Origin: Ixodes scapularis
Taxonomy: Eukaryota > Arthropoda > Arachnida > Ixodida > Ixodidae
Assembly (NCBI RefSeq): GCF_016920785.2
Contig: NW_024609836.1
Coordinates: 7,620,406 to 7,684,405 of the forward strand
Length of the DNA: 64,000 bases
Direction of reading: 5' to 3'
Shown: in pieces, positions 1 through 9,101 of the stretch
How the letters are laid out: every line of letters begins with the position of its first letter
Numbering within the stretch: the stretch's first letter is position 1
Notes under the pieces: model-generated
Database searches by the model: none
The model's input: only the letters and a program-made list of their open reading frames with translations
What the model was told of the DNA's origin: nothing
Made by a program: the position numbers and the translations under genes

Positions 1-82
1 ATTATCTACAGAAGAGACGAACGAAGGAAGCTGAAAAAAATGGGACGAGAAGATTTAAACTCATGACACAGGAAATATCGCT

Positions 83-2932
83 TTAGCATATTGTCCTTAA
101 AGCTTTTTTTAACTGTCGCTTTGAATCAATATCTGAAAACAAATCTGATAAGCTATTAAACAGATCAGGAACATAAAATGAGCGATGACGTTTTCCATAC
201 TTCGTATAGACGCGCGGAATGACGAAACGTTCACCTTCTCTCAGATTGCGTTCTAGAACACGGGGTATCTTAAATGAACTTAACCAGTAATGTTTGCTAA
301 TTACACTTCTCTTAAAGAGGGCTGAAAAACGAGGTAGGCATAAAGACTCAAACAACTCATCACTTGGCGTCGACAAAGAGGTGTACGCCACGCCCTTCAG
401 TATACTTTTTAAAATCGTATCAATCTTGCTGTGCCAGAGCAAAGAACAGTTGGCATAAACAGTAATTCCATAGCGCAATAAACCGTAAGCAAGCGCGTTG
501 ACTATCATCTTTCGAATTGGAAAAGGTAGAAACGTCTTTGTAGAATATAACATGCATGAGACACCTCGCAATCTTTTGGCAATGTAACTGAGATGGGAGT
601 CCCAAGATAAATCACTATCAAAATAAATTCCTAGATACTTAATTGTTTGATTAAACTCGAGCGGAGTACATGTGCACTGGGCGCACTTGGACGAATGGAA
701 CACGAAAGGAATGACTGGGCATTTCCGCTTTAAGGGATTGTTGAAACGCATTAGTTGTGTCTTGTGAATGTTCACTTTAATACAGTTTGCTTCAAACCAG
801 TCTAATACCCGAGTGGCATTGTCTTGTAATAAAGAAATTGCATTTGATAGATCTATATGGCGTGAGAGTAATAACGTATCGTCCGCGTACTGGTAGATTT
901 CACATCCAGCAACACTTTTAGCGAGGTCATTCACGTATAGATTGAACAATAATGGTGCCAACACAGATCCTTGAGGTACTCCGGCTTTCAAAAGGACGCG
1001 AATACTACGGGCATTACTAAGTGAAACATATTGCGTACGACAAGATAAAAAATCTTTAAGAATATGAAAAAATGGTCCCCTAAAACCATAGTCGTAAATT
1101 TTTTTCAGTAGTATTTTATGACTAATAGAGTCGAATGCTTTGGAGACGTCTAAAAAGAGCGCGCAGGCAAACTTATTTTTGTCGAGAGTTGTGTTTAATG
1201 TGTCCACGAGGTCCTCAAGGAGCGATTGGGTGCCACGCCCCGTGATAAAGCCGTATTGGGACGGTGACAACAAACTAAACTTATCAAGAAACGCGGTCAT
1301 TGTATTTAATATATGCTTTTCAAGTGCTAAGGACAGACACGAAAGAATAGATATGGGCCTATAGCTTTTGACGTCATCACGCCTACCGCCCTTGAAAAGT
1401 GGCCTAACGATCGCATTTTTGAAACCAACAGGGATAACTCCGGAGCTGATACACCCGTTCAGTATATATAGTAAAACATTGCCCAAGACCTCAAAATTGC
1501 GCCGAATATCGCCAACGCGGATACTGTCAGAGCCGGGTGCTTTATTCGGCTTGAAATTAAAGAATATCGCACGGAGGTCTTCCATAGTCATATTAGGCAG
1601 AAATGCAGATGCTGAACATGAAAGTTGCAGATTAATGGGTGAAATGGCTTCATCATGCGATACGCCCGAAACTGAAGCGAAAAAGCGATTAAAACTGTCA
1701 GCAATCGATGTCACATCAGATTTGAAATGTTTTTTTATTGTGTCATCAATAGAAGCAGCAGAGCATCCTTTCACCTCATTTACGAGGGCCCAAGTCTTAG
1801 AAGCGTCAAAACGAGAGCGGTAAAACCTTTCGTGGAAATGCTGACGTTTTCTGGAACGGATAAGGGCATTGACACGATTCCTTTGACTTTGATATTGCAA
1901 TCTTAATTCTTTGTTATCTGGAAAACGACGACAGCGTGCCAATAAAACGTCTTTCTCTTTAATGGCGGAAAGGACGTCAGTAGTTACCCATGGCCGATTC
2001 TTTCTTCGTCTTTTTATATGAATGGTTTTTGTGCTCATGGTTTTAAAGTTTGAAAGAATATCGACCAGCTCTGAGTAGGCATCCTGATAGTTGCAAGTTT
2101 CAATGAGCATATCCCAGTTATAGGCAGAAATTAGTTTATCGAGGTGACGTGAATCAATTACTGTTACTTGTGATTGCTCTACTGGTTCAGAAATGACATC
2201 AATGCTGAGACGACAGGCAACAAAATAGTGGTCTGCCAACTTTTGTGTGATAACGGTGGATCTATTAGGAGCACCCAAGTTTCTAATATTGATGTGATCT
2301 AAACAGGAGATAACTAAATTATCGGACAAATACTCCTCCCTGGTAGGTGCCTGAATTGTACTTTCAATACCATAGTTTGAAAGGATATTTAAGTAATCAC
2401 AAACAATCGATTTCGAAGGTTTAAGAAGGTCGATGTTGATGTCACCTACAATACAGAGTTTATCCGTAGGCACTATATTTTTTAAGTTCGTGTCTAACTC
2501 GTCTAAAAAATTACGTACGCTTTCTGAGGGCGGTCTATAAAGTGTTAAAAGAGATACTACAAAGCTCTTTTTACAGAGTTTTAAAGAGAGACACTCTGCA
2601 TAGTTGAATGGGATTTGCAATGTAACGGTTGACCATGTATTTTTAACATAAACTGCTATTCCCCCACCTCTAGAATCGTTACGAGTTAGAAAAAAAGTCT
2701 CAAAACCAGGTAAAGAAAATTGGCCTTGCGCGACTCCCACGTCCCGAACGTTTATTTCTGTTAGAACGAAAACATCGACTGCGGTCTCAAGTGCACCAAC
2801 AATGAGCTGGAATTCGTCCCAATATTTTTTAATGCTTCTGATATTCACGTGAAGGACCGTAAGCGCGCCAGCACTAGGAGGAAAAGTGTCGATAAACGAA
2901 GAAAAATCAGAATGTATTACAGTACTCTCCAT
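83..2932 (-). CDS. LINE A ORF2: endonuclease and reverse transcriptase (949 aa, intact)
   Basis: The protein nicks target DNA and reverse-transcribes its own RNA at the nick (target-primed reverse transcription). An N-terminal APE-type endonuclease spans roughly residues 20-245, with VNIRS, LTEIN, GDINID and a terminal DH (KLADHYF). The central reverse transcriptase has SYRPISIL, FLDVSKAFD, GVPQGS and YADD at residues 682-685. A C-terminal region rich in Trp, Tyr and Arg follows. There is no RNase H domain. The start ATG lies two nucleotides after the ORF1 stop (TAG GA ATG), which suggests termination-reinitiation. The frame is uninterrupted from start to stop. Sister proteins are in units X, B, C, D1 and D2. 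Confidence 0.93.
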   Translation of the reverse strand: MESTVIHSDFSSFIDTFPPSAGALTVLHVNIRSIKKYWDEFQLIVGALETAVDVFVLTEINVRDVGVAQGQFSLPGFETFFLTRNDSRGGGIAVYVKNTWSTVTLQIPFNYAECLSLKLCKKSFVVSLLTLYRPPSESVRNFLDELDTNLKNIVPTDKLCIVGDINIDLLKPSKSIVCDYLNILSNYGIESTIQAPTREEYLSDNLVISCLDHINIRNLGAPNRSTVITQKLADHYFVACRLSIDVISEPVEQSQVTVIDSRHLDKLISAYNWDMLIETCNYQDAYSELVDILSNFKTMSTKTIHIKRRRKNRPWVTTDVLSAIKEKDVLLARCRRFPDNKELRLQYQSQRNRVNALIRSRKRQHFHERFYRSRFDASKTWALVNEVKGCSAASIDDTIKKHFKSDVTSIADSFNRFFASVSGVSHDEAISPINLQLSCSASAFLPNMTMEDLRAIFFNFKPNKAPGSDSIRVGDIRRNFEVLGNVLLYILNGCISSGVIPVGFKNAIVRPLFKGGRRDDVKSYRPISILSCLSLALEKHILNTMTAFLDKFSLLSPSQYGFITGRGTQSLLEDLVDTLNTTLDKNKFACALFLDVSKAFDSISHKILLKKIYDYGFRGPFFHILKDFLSCRTQYVSLSNARSIRVLLKAGVPQGSVLAPLLFNLYVNDLAKSVAGCEIYQYADDTLLLSRHIDLSNAISLLQDNATRVLDWFEANCIKVNIHKTQLMRFNNPLKRKCPVIPFVFHSSKCAQCTCTPLEFNQTIKYLGIYFDSDLSWDSHLSYIAKRLRGVSCMLYSTKTFLPFPIRKMIVNALAYGLLRYGITVYANCSLLWHSKIDTILKSILKGVAYTSLSTPSDELFESLCLPRFSALFKRSVISKHYWLSSFKIPRVLERNLREGERFVIPRVYTKYGKRHRSFYVPDLFNSLSDLFSDIDSKRQLKKALRTIC

Positions 2933-2934
2933 TC

Positions 2935-3942
2935 CTAACTAATTCTTTCTAGATCCCTAGTGTTAGCGATACGCACCGGTGAAGAGCTCTCGTCCTTCTT
3001 AGCAAAAATGGTACCGTTCTTAACCCATACAAATCGGTAAGATTTTTCTCTGCCCTTGGTTCGAGCTTGCCAGAAGAGTTCTTTGTTTGACCGAGTTAGG
3101 TTGTCGTTAAGGTATATTTTATGTTGGTTTTCGGATCGAGGGAGAGTGACTAACTTCTTGCGAGCACCCATCCATTGTTCTTTTACTGAGACTGAAGTGA
3201 ATTGAACCAGAATCGGGGCTTCCCCTTCGCGCCGCGATCGCAGGCGGTGGCAGGCTACCACATCGGCAGGGGTATGGCTCCCAATACCCAGTTTTTCTGC
3301 GAGGTCCTGCATGGTGGCCCTCAGATCTTCGCTTCTTGTGAGCGGAATACCGTGAATCTCCATATTGCATCTTCTACTGTATTGTTCGGTTGAATTGATG
3401 TTCGCATGGAGCTGTTCAATCATGGCGGTTTGATCTGTCACCGTATTCTGAAGTACACCGACTTCGGTTCGAAGTAACGTCACCTCCTTATCGTTTGCAG
3501 TGACGAGTTCCATCATTGATTCATACTTCTTCACCGATTCTTGTAGGCCCTTTATCGTTTCTTTCATCGCCTCTACGGATGGCTTCAAAGAAAGAAGGTC
3601 ATCCACTTTAGCGGGAAGGTCGCAGAGCCGATCTACATTGGCCTTCAAGGTGTACAGCAGCTCAAGTTTTCTGTTTATTTGTCCTAGTTGCGTGGAAACT
3701 GAACCTTCGTCGGGTGGCGATGCTGCCTCGACTCCTGCTTCAAGGCTTAACCTACTTTCGCGAGTTCTGCATGTGCGGCAGTTCCATTTCTCGCGCTTTG
3801 CGGTTCCCATTGACTTGAAAGTTCTCTCGGATATGCCGGAGCACGCGTCAAGATGGTAAACATGAGAACATGAAGAGCAATTCATAAACACTCCATCACT
3901 CGGTACAAGTTTGAAACATACAATACACTCGTTGTCAGCCAT
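2935..3942 (-). CDS. LINE A ORF1: PHD finger / coiled coil / RRM-like RNA-binding protein (335 aa)
   Basis: Probable RNA-binding protein of the retrotransposon particle. I start it at the ATG at 3942 (MADNECIVC). A PHD-like C4HC3 cluster uses C6, C9, C22, C25, H30, C34, C55 and C58. A charged heptad-rich coiled coil follows (about residues 80-190), then an RRM-like/ORF1p-like domain beginning near NMEIHGIP and a conserved C-terminal block with LNDNLT, ELFWQAR and FVWVKNG. The frame stays open upstream of the ATG and encodes a hydrophobic stretch (see findings). PHD-bearing ORF1 proteins are known in CR1-group elements. RNA binding is inferred from that family. Confidence 0.85.
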   Translation of the reverse strand: MADNECIVCFKLVPSDGVFMNCSSCSHVYHLDACSGISERTFKSMGTAKREKWNCRTCRTRESRLSLEAGVEAASPPDEGSVSTQLGQINRKLELLYTLKANVDRLCDLPAKVDDLLSLKPSVEAMKETIKGLQESVKKYESMMELVTANDKEVTLLRTEVGVLQNTVTDQTAMIEQLHANINSTEQYSRRCNMEIHGIPLTRSEDLRATMQDLAEKLGIGSHTPADVVACHRLRSRREGEAPILVQFTSVSVKEQWMGARKKLVTLPRSENQHKIYLNDNLTRSNKELFWQARTKGREKSYRFVWVKNGTIFAKKDESSSPVRIANTRDLERIS

Positions 3943-4353
3943 GACTAGTTTAGAACACAATTTAAATAAACACGCAAGTTCAAAAGTGAAAACAAAATTC
4001 GCGAATACACTTGTTGCAGTCGGCGGCAGGAATAGACGTTAGCAAGACTTAAAGATACAGATTCTCACCTGCCGAGGAAGGCAAAGTTAGTTGTGCGATG
4101 GTGACGGGCCGCCGACTGAGCCGAAGAGAGCCGTGGGATCAGCTGTTATAGGCATCGAGTCCAGTTGCCCGGATGACGGATGCGATCAACCACGATGGCT
4201 TGGCGCCGGTCGACGAGTGCTGCGTCAGTGTCTTCAGCCGGCGATCGGCAGCGATGATGCACGCCCGGCAGCAATGCCTGAGCAGCAGAACCGCCAACCC
4301 TGCCGAGGAAGGCAAAGTTAGTTGTGCGATGGTGACGGGCCGCCGACTGCCAA
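3943..4353 (-). promoter_or_regulatory. 5' UTR / probable internal promoter of LINE A with tandem 50-bp E unit
   Basis: A 50-bp segment (4069-4118) recurs identically at 4300-4349, an offset of 231 bp, and the outer copy ends exactly at the microsatellite. On the minus strand the unit starts CAGTCGGCGGC and ends CTCGGCAG. The inner copy is followed by GTGAGAA, a splice-donor-like sequence. An inverted copy of GCAGTCGGCGGC lies at 4016-4027. Promoter function is inferred from the position and by analogy with 5' monomers of other LINEs. Confidence 0.6.
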
Positions 4354-4416
4354 AATAATAATATAATAATAATATAATAAATATATATATATAATATATA
4401 TAAATATATATAAATA

Positions 4417-4456
<40 letters not shown>

Positions 4457-4477
4457 CAATCAATCAATCAATCAATC
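4354..4477. repeat. (AAT)n microsatellite with (CAAT)n: tail of unit Z and insertion site of unit A
   Basis: Degenerate AT-rich DNA from 4354, pure (AAT)n at about 4417-4456, then (CAAT)5 at 4457-4477. On the minus strand this follows AATAAAG of unit Z, so it reads AATAAA-(TTGA)n-(TTA)n and then the 5' end of A. Confidence 0.95.
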
Positions 4478-7400
4478 TTTATTATACAGTGCCCAGGAAC
4501 AACCCTGAGGTCTTGGTGCTGGTACACTGGTGGATAAAAAAAAAACAAAAAACACTATACACATCTCCGCAGAAAATAAGATACATTTTTAGCATAATAC
4601 TAGGCAGTGCACAAGTAATTAGCACAATGATATAAAAACGAGGCAGTAACAGTAGAGACGGAACACAAGACCGAAGGGCAACAAGTGTACCACCAGAAAA
4701 CACGACATGGAGATGACGACATTCAGACATAACAGAGCAATTCAACGATGCTCATCCTGCACAGGCAAGTTTTTAATAGAAAGGACAAACGTCCTGTAGC
4801 AAGGGTTGAAAATATCAAGTTTTTCAGAGTAATGATTCAAACGCTGAGCCATTCTCACAATTGGGTTTACCGGACTAAACGCTTTAGAAACATAAAAAGA
4901 TGACAGAAGACGAGTAGGCACACGTGGGACCCTAAGGCACAGTTCAGATAACAGGCTCGGAGAATTGATGAGTCCATGCAGCGTTTTAAACAAAAATAGT
5001 AAGTCCGCGTTCTCCCGACGCCGGTGCAAGCTAAGCAAACCAACACGCTCTAACGCAGACTCATATGTTAAACAGTGAACATCCTCCTTTATGTAGCGAT
5101 GTTTAAAGATAGAAACAAACTTTTTTTGCACACGCTCGATCTCCAAGGAGTGACTTTTAGAAATTCCATTCCAAACAACTGAGGCATATTCTAACTGTGA
5201 CCTGGATAGCGAGCAGTATAACGTGATAAAAGCCGTCGGGTTTTTGAACTCCCTGGTTAAGCGAGAGGCAACACCCAACATTCGCAAAGACGAGTTAACC
5301 AGCCTACCAACGTGATCAGAGAAACGCAACCCAGAATCAACAATGACTCCGAGATCTTTCATTACACTTACTCGAGACAAAGTCTCTCCTTGAATATTAT
5401 ATGCAAAAGAGATATTGTGAGTCTTCCGAGAGAGCGTCATGACCTTGGTTTTGGACGGGTTCAAGAAAAGGTCATTTTCAGAGCACCATCGGTAGAAAGA
5501 ACATGCATCTTCCTGGAGCTTAGCACAATCACGTTCAGTAACTATTTCTCGATAAATTTTTATGTCGTCAGCATATTGCAGGAATGAAGAATTTAAAACA
5601 GCAAAAGAGACGTCATTTACGAAAATTGTGAACAGAAGGGGTCCTAAAACAGATCCCTGAGGAACGCCAGAGCGAGTCCTGTACAACGAAGAGTTCATGT
5701 TGTTAACCCGGACATATGCCTCTCTCTCTGACAAGTAGCTTTTTAACCAGTCATGTACTGAGCCACATACTCCATAGGAGGAAAGTTTGGATAAAAGAAT
5801 AATGTGATTGACTACGTCAAAAGCCTTGCTTAAGTCAAAGTAGACAACGTCTAACTGACCTCTGTTACATATTACACGAGATGCAGCAGACATAAAGCTA
5901 ACAAGATTGGTAGTTGTTGATCTGCCGCTCATAAAACCGTGCTGATTGGGAATTGCTAAGTTTCGAAATTTGAAAGACAGGAATTGATGAACTACCATTT
6001 CAAAGAGCTTAGAAAATGGAGAGAGAAGAGAAATAGGTCTATAGTTACAAATATCACCTTTTTTTCCCGACTTTAAGACTGGAACAACAGCAGCGACTTT
6101 CCACGTTTCAGGAAAGGTTCCCAACCTTAACGAGTTGTTAAATATAGAGCACAGTACCGGCGTGAATATGTCGTGATACGTTTTGAGAATCGCAGAGGGA
6201 ATGCCGTCGGGCCCTACTGACAATGTTGCTCTCATTTTCTTAATACAGGATCGTACGGACTCCTCATCAACATTAATGCAACTTAACAAGTCACCAAACC
6301 CATCTAAGTGAGGCAGCGCAGGTGCAGAACGCTGCGTACTATCCCTGTAGACGGACCTAAAATGCTCAGCAAATAACTCAGGAACGGACTTCAAATCGCT
6401 CTCGTGATTATCCAGGACAATCTTCGACTCGATATGCCTCCCAGAACGTGAATTAATGTACCTCCAGAATTTCTTCGGATTATTGACAAGATCTGATTCC
6501 ACTGAGCAACGATGAGCCTGGCGGTCGCGTTCCAGGACCGTCTTGCATTGCTTTCTGCAGTTCTTGAATTCTACTTCCCACTTTAAAAGGCCACTTTTCT
6601 TAAACTTCCTGTGAAAGAAGTCCTTTCTTTTCAGTAGTGTTTTTAGCTCACTGGAAAACCAGTTAGGAAAGCGAGATGTAGTAACTGTCCTTAACGGAAT
6701 AAAAGTATCCATGGCCTTCCGAACAGTTTGCGTGAAGAGCATGACCTGGTCATTCACATCAGGCGACTCCAAGATCAATGCCCAATCAAAACTCGTGAGG
6801 TAATGATGCATCCCGACATAGTCCCCTGCCGACAGATTATATGAGGTGTGCGGCGGGGAATCACCAGAATTAGCACGAACAGAGGAATTCTCGAAAGAAA
6901 GTACTATATCAAGTGCAGGATGATATGTATCCTGAGGAACTAATGGCAGTTCACCCCGTGCTACACGCACGCTGTCCATATTTGAGAAGCATAAATCTAG
7001 AGCATTAAATTGGTGATTCAGAACATTATTGTGTTGTTTGAGATTTAGGAAAGAAGAAAAGTTTAAGAGCTGGGTGCCTTTCTGCCTGCAGTAAAAGTTG
7101 TCCGCAAAAACATCAAGCTGCGGCCAGTTGACTCCAGGAGCATTAAAATCCCCCAAGATTAAGACTTCGCATCCCTGTAAGTCATTCACTGTATTCTCTA
7201 TGCCAACAAGACAACTATAAAATTCATTTGGCGGTGTCTGGGGAGGGAGGTAAAATAAACCGATTAAAACGCGTACTCCCTTTGCAGCCTCAATCTCGAC
7301 CCATACGCTCTCGGGAAATTTCTCTAAGTCTTCGCGTCTCCTAGAGCGGTAGCGCCTGTCGACTGCGACCAACACTCCACCTCCCGTTCTGCTCCGCGGG

Positions 7401-7571
7401 GTAGAATCACGATCGCGACGGTGCACCTCAAAACAAGGAGGGAAGTAATCGGAGGAGCCGATGCTAGAACATAACCATGTTTCAGTTAAACAGAATATAG
7501 AGCAATCTGATAAGGTAACATTAGAGAAAAAGCAATCGGCTTTTGTACGCAGGCCGCGAACGTTTTGGTAA
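4478..7571 (-). mobile_element. LINE unit Z (lineage 2), 5'-truncated
   Basis: A second LINE lineage. It starts within the first codons of ORF2, directly in the (AAT)n tail of unit Y, so ORF1 is absent. ORF2 is otherwise open. The 3' UTR is about 260 nt and ends in a conserved block (4489-4527), then AATAAA and a (TTGA)n adaptor. Unit Y is a close 3' copy of the same subfamily. Confidence 0.88.
4742..7571 (-). CDS. LINE Z ORF2, 5'-truncated by a few codons (endonuclease-RT)
   Basis: The frame is open from the element's 5' junction at about 7570 (reading FYQNVRGLRTK) to the stop at 4742. The first ATG inside it is downstream of the endonuclease start, so the native start codon is lost. The endonuclease shows YQNVRGL, LTETWL, GGGVLVAVD and LGDFNAPGVNW. 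The RT shows NYRPISLLSPFSK, YFDLSKAFD, GVPQGSVLGPLLF and LQYADDIKIY. The C-terminal part has the LEYASVVWNGI and RVQKKFVSIF motifs common in Jockey/CR1-group ORF2 proteins. Lacking its N-terminus and ORF1, this copy is probably not autonomous. Confidence 0.85.
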
Positions 7572-7613
<42 letters not shown>

Positions 7614-7625
7614 CAATCAATCAAT
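7572..7625. repeat. (AAT)n plus (CAAT)3: tail of unit Y, insertion site of unit Z
   Basis: (AAT)n at 7572-7613 followed by (CAAT)3 at 7614-7625. Minus-strand order is AATAAAAA-(TTGA)n-(TTA)n and then the 5' end of Z. Confidence 0.95.
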
Positions 7626-8434
7626 TTTTATTATACAGTGCCCAGGAACAACCCTGAGGTCTTGGTGCTGGTACACTGGTGGATAAAAAAAAAACAAAAA
7701 ACAAAAAAACACACTATACACATCTCCGCAGAAAATAAGATACATTTTTAGCATAATACTAGGCAGTGCACGAGTAATTAGTACAATGAAATAAAAACGA
7801 GGCAGTAACAGTAGAGACGGAACACAAGACCGAAGGACAACAAGTGCACCACCAGAAAACACGACATGGAGATGACGACATTCAGACATAACAAAGCAAT
7901 TCAGCAATGCTCATCCTGCACGGGCAAGTTTTTAATAGAAAGGACAAACGTCCTGTAGCAAGGGTTGAAAATATCAAGTTTTTCAGAGTAATGATTCAAA
8001 CGCTGAGCCATTCTCACAATTGGGTTTACCGGACTAAACATTCTAGAAACATAAAAAGATGACAGAAGACGAGTAGGCACACGTGGGACCCTAAGGCACA
8101 GTTCAGATAACAGGCTCGGAGAATTGATGAGTCCATGCAGCGTTTTAAACAAAAATAGTAAGTCCGCGTTCTCCCGACGCCGGTGCAAGCTAAGCAAACC
8201 AACACGCTCTAACGCAGACTCATATGTTAAACAGTGAACATCCTCCTTTATGTAGCGATGTTTAAAGATAGAAACAAACTTTTTTTGCACACGTTCGATC
8301 TCCAAGGAGTGACTTTTAGAAATTCCATTCCAAACAACTGAGGCATATTCTAACTGTGACCTGGATAGCGAGCAGTATAACGTGATAAAAGCCGTCGGGT
8401 TTTTGAACTCTCTGGTTAAGCGAGAGGCAACACC

Positions 8435-8435
<1 letters not shown>
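7626..8435 (-). mobile_element. LINE unit Y: about 810-bp 5'-truncated copy of lineage 2
   Basis: Nearly identical to the 3' end of unit Z. It carries the last ~178 codons of ORF2 (7901-8435, from GVASRLTREF onward) and the full 3' UTR with AATAAA and the (TTGA)n adaptor. Its truncated 5' end fuses directly to the (ATT)n tail of unit X at 8436. The retained ORF2 segment is open but has no native start, so it is a dead copy. Confidence 0.9.
7901..8435 (-). pseudogene. LINE Y ORF2 C-terminal fragment
   Basis: The final ~178 codons of a lineage-2 ORF2, from after the RT core. It matches Z nearly residue for residue (LEYASVVWNGISKSH, RVPRVPTRLLSSFYVS) and stops at the same place. It lacks the endonuclease and RT catalytic motifs. 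Confidence 0.88.

Positions 8436-8482
<47 letters not shown>
8436..8482. repeat. (AAT)n microsatellite: tail of unit X, insertion site of unit Y
   Basis: About 15 pure AAT units between the 5' break of Y and the AATAAATGTATT 3' end of X (minus strand). Confidence 0.95.
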
Positions 8483-8483
<1 letters not shown>

Positions 8484-8519
8484 ATTTATTCACACATGTA
8501 GAATCAACAATGGAATTAC

Positions 8520-8560
8520 GGGTCCGGTCAAAGCCAGCATGGGCTTGTGGGACCAGACCC
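8520..8560 (-). other. Conserved 3' UTR hairpin of LINE X
   Basis: The minus-strand RNA can pair GGGTCTGGTC with GACCGGACCC (one G-U) around an inner CAAGCC/GGCTTT stem. It sits about 37 nt from the (ATT)n tail. Equivalent hairpins occur in B, C, D1, D2 and W with compensatory substitutions. It is the likely template-recognition element for the RT, by analogy with stem-loops in UnaL2/L2/CR1-type LINEs. Confidence 0.7.
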
Positions 8561-9101
8561 TGCAGTAAAAGAATTCGGAAGTGCACATTGTCACGAGGAA
8601 GAGAAAAGAAAAAAGACAGTTGCACGAGACAGTGGCAGTCTCACAAGACAAAAGAGAGGCACGAGATAAAAGACATAGTTTCATGAATCCAAACCATCAC
8701 ATGTTGTAGGCTGAGCACTATGCACACGATGCGTTGACCCCGTTGTCTGAAGGATTGTAGCTCGAAGTGATCGAACGACGAGGGATCACTGACACTCGTG
8801 GACACGAAAGCTTGCACATACCGTAGATTGTAACTGTGTCGCTGTTAAGGTGGCATCGCACACACACACCAAAGTACCGAAGTAAAGTGAAAGAAAAACA
8901 ACCATGAGCACATAGAGACTATTGTCTATGTCCTTGATGGGTGTAGGTCTGTGCCAGACGTCTATTTTTGGTATTGATAGCCATCATAAAAGACAACATA
9001 GTACAAGGTGCCGGTGTATATCTGAAATTAGGGTTGTATTGGATGCGCGCTGGTCAAGAAGTATGGGGTCAAAATTTGATACCAATTCCGCGTGCTTTAT
9101 A

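Larger units (their letters stand above)
1..4353 (-). mobile_element. LINE unit A (lineage 1, CR1-group-like), 3' end outside window
   Basis: A nearly full-length non-LTR retrotransposon read on the minus strand. It has a 5' UTR with a partial tandem repeat (3943-4353), ORF1 (2935-3942), ORF2 (83-2932) and the first 82 nt of a 3' UTR cut by the window start. Its 5' terminus, GCAGTCGGCGG on the minus strand, abuts an AT-rich (AAT)n tract that is the tail of unit Z. Both ORFs are open, so the copy may be recent. The CR1-group assignment rests on ORF architecture and is my inference. A RepeatMasker or RT phylogeny would settle the clade. Confidence 0.88.

Noticed and set aside
1368..1823. Plus-strand frames opposite LINE ORFs (for example 151 codons here, 173 codons at 21671)
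   Set aside because: They are antisense shadows of strongly coding minus-strand ORF1/ORF2 and have no independent motifs.
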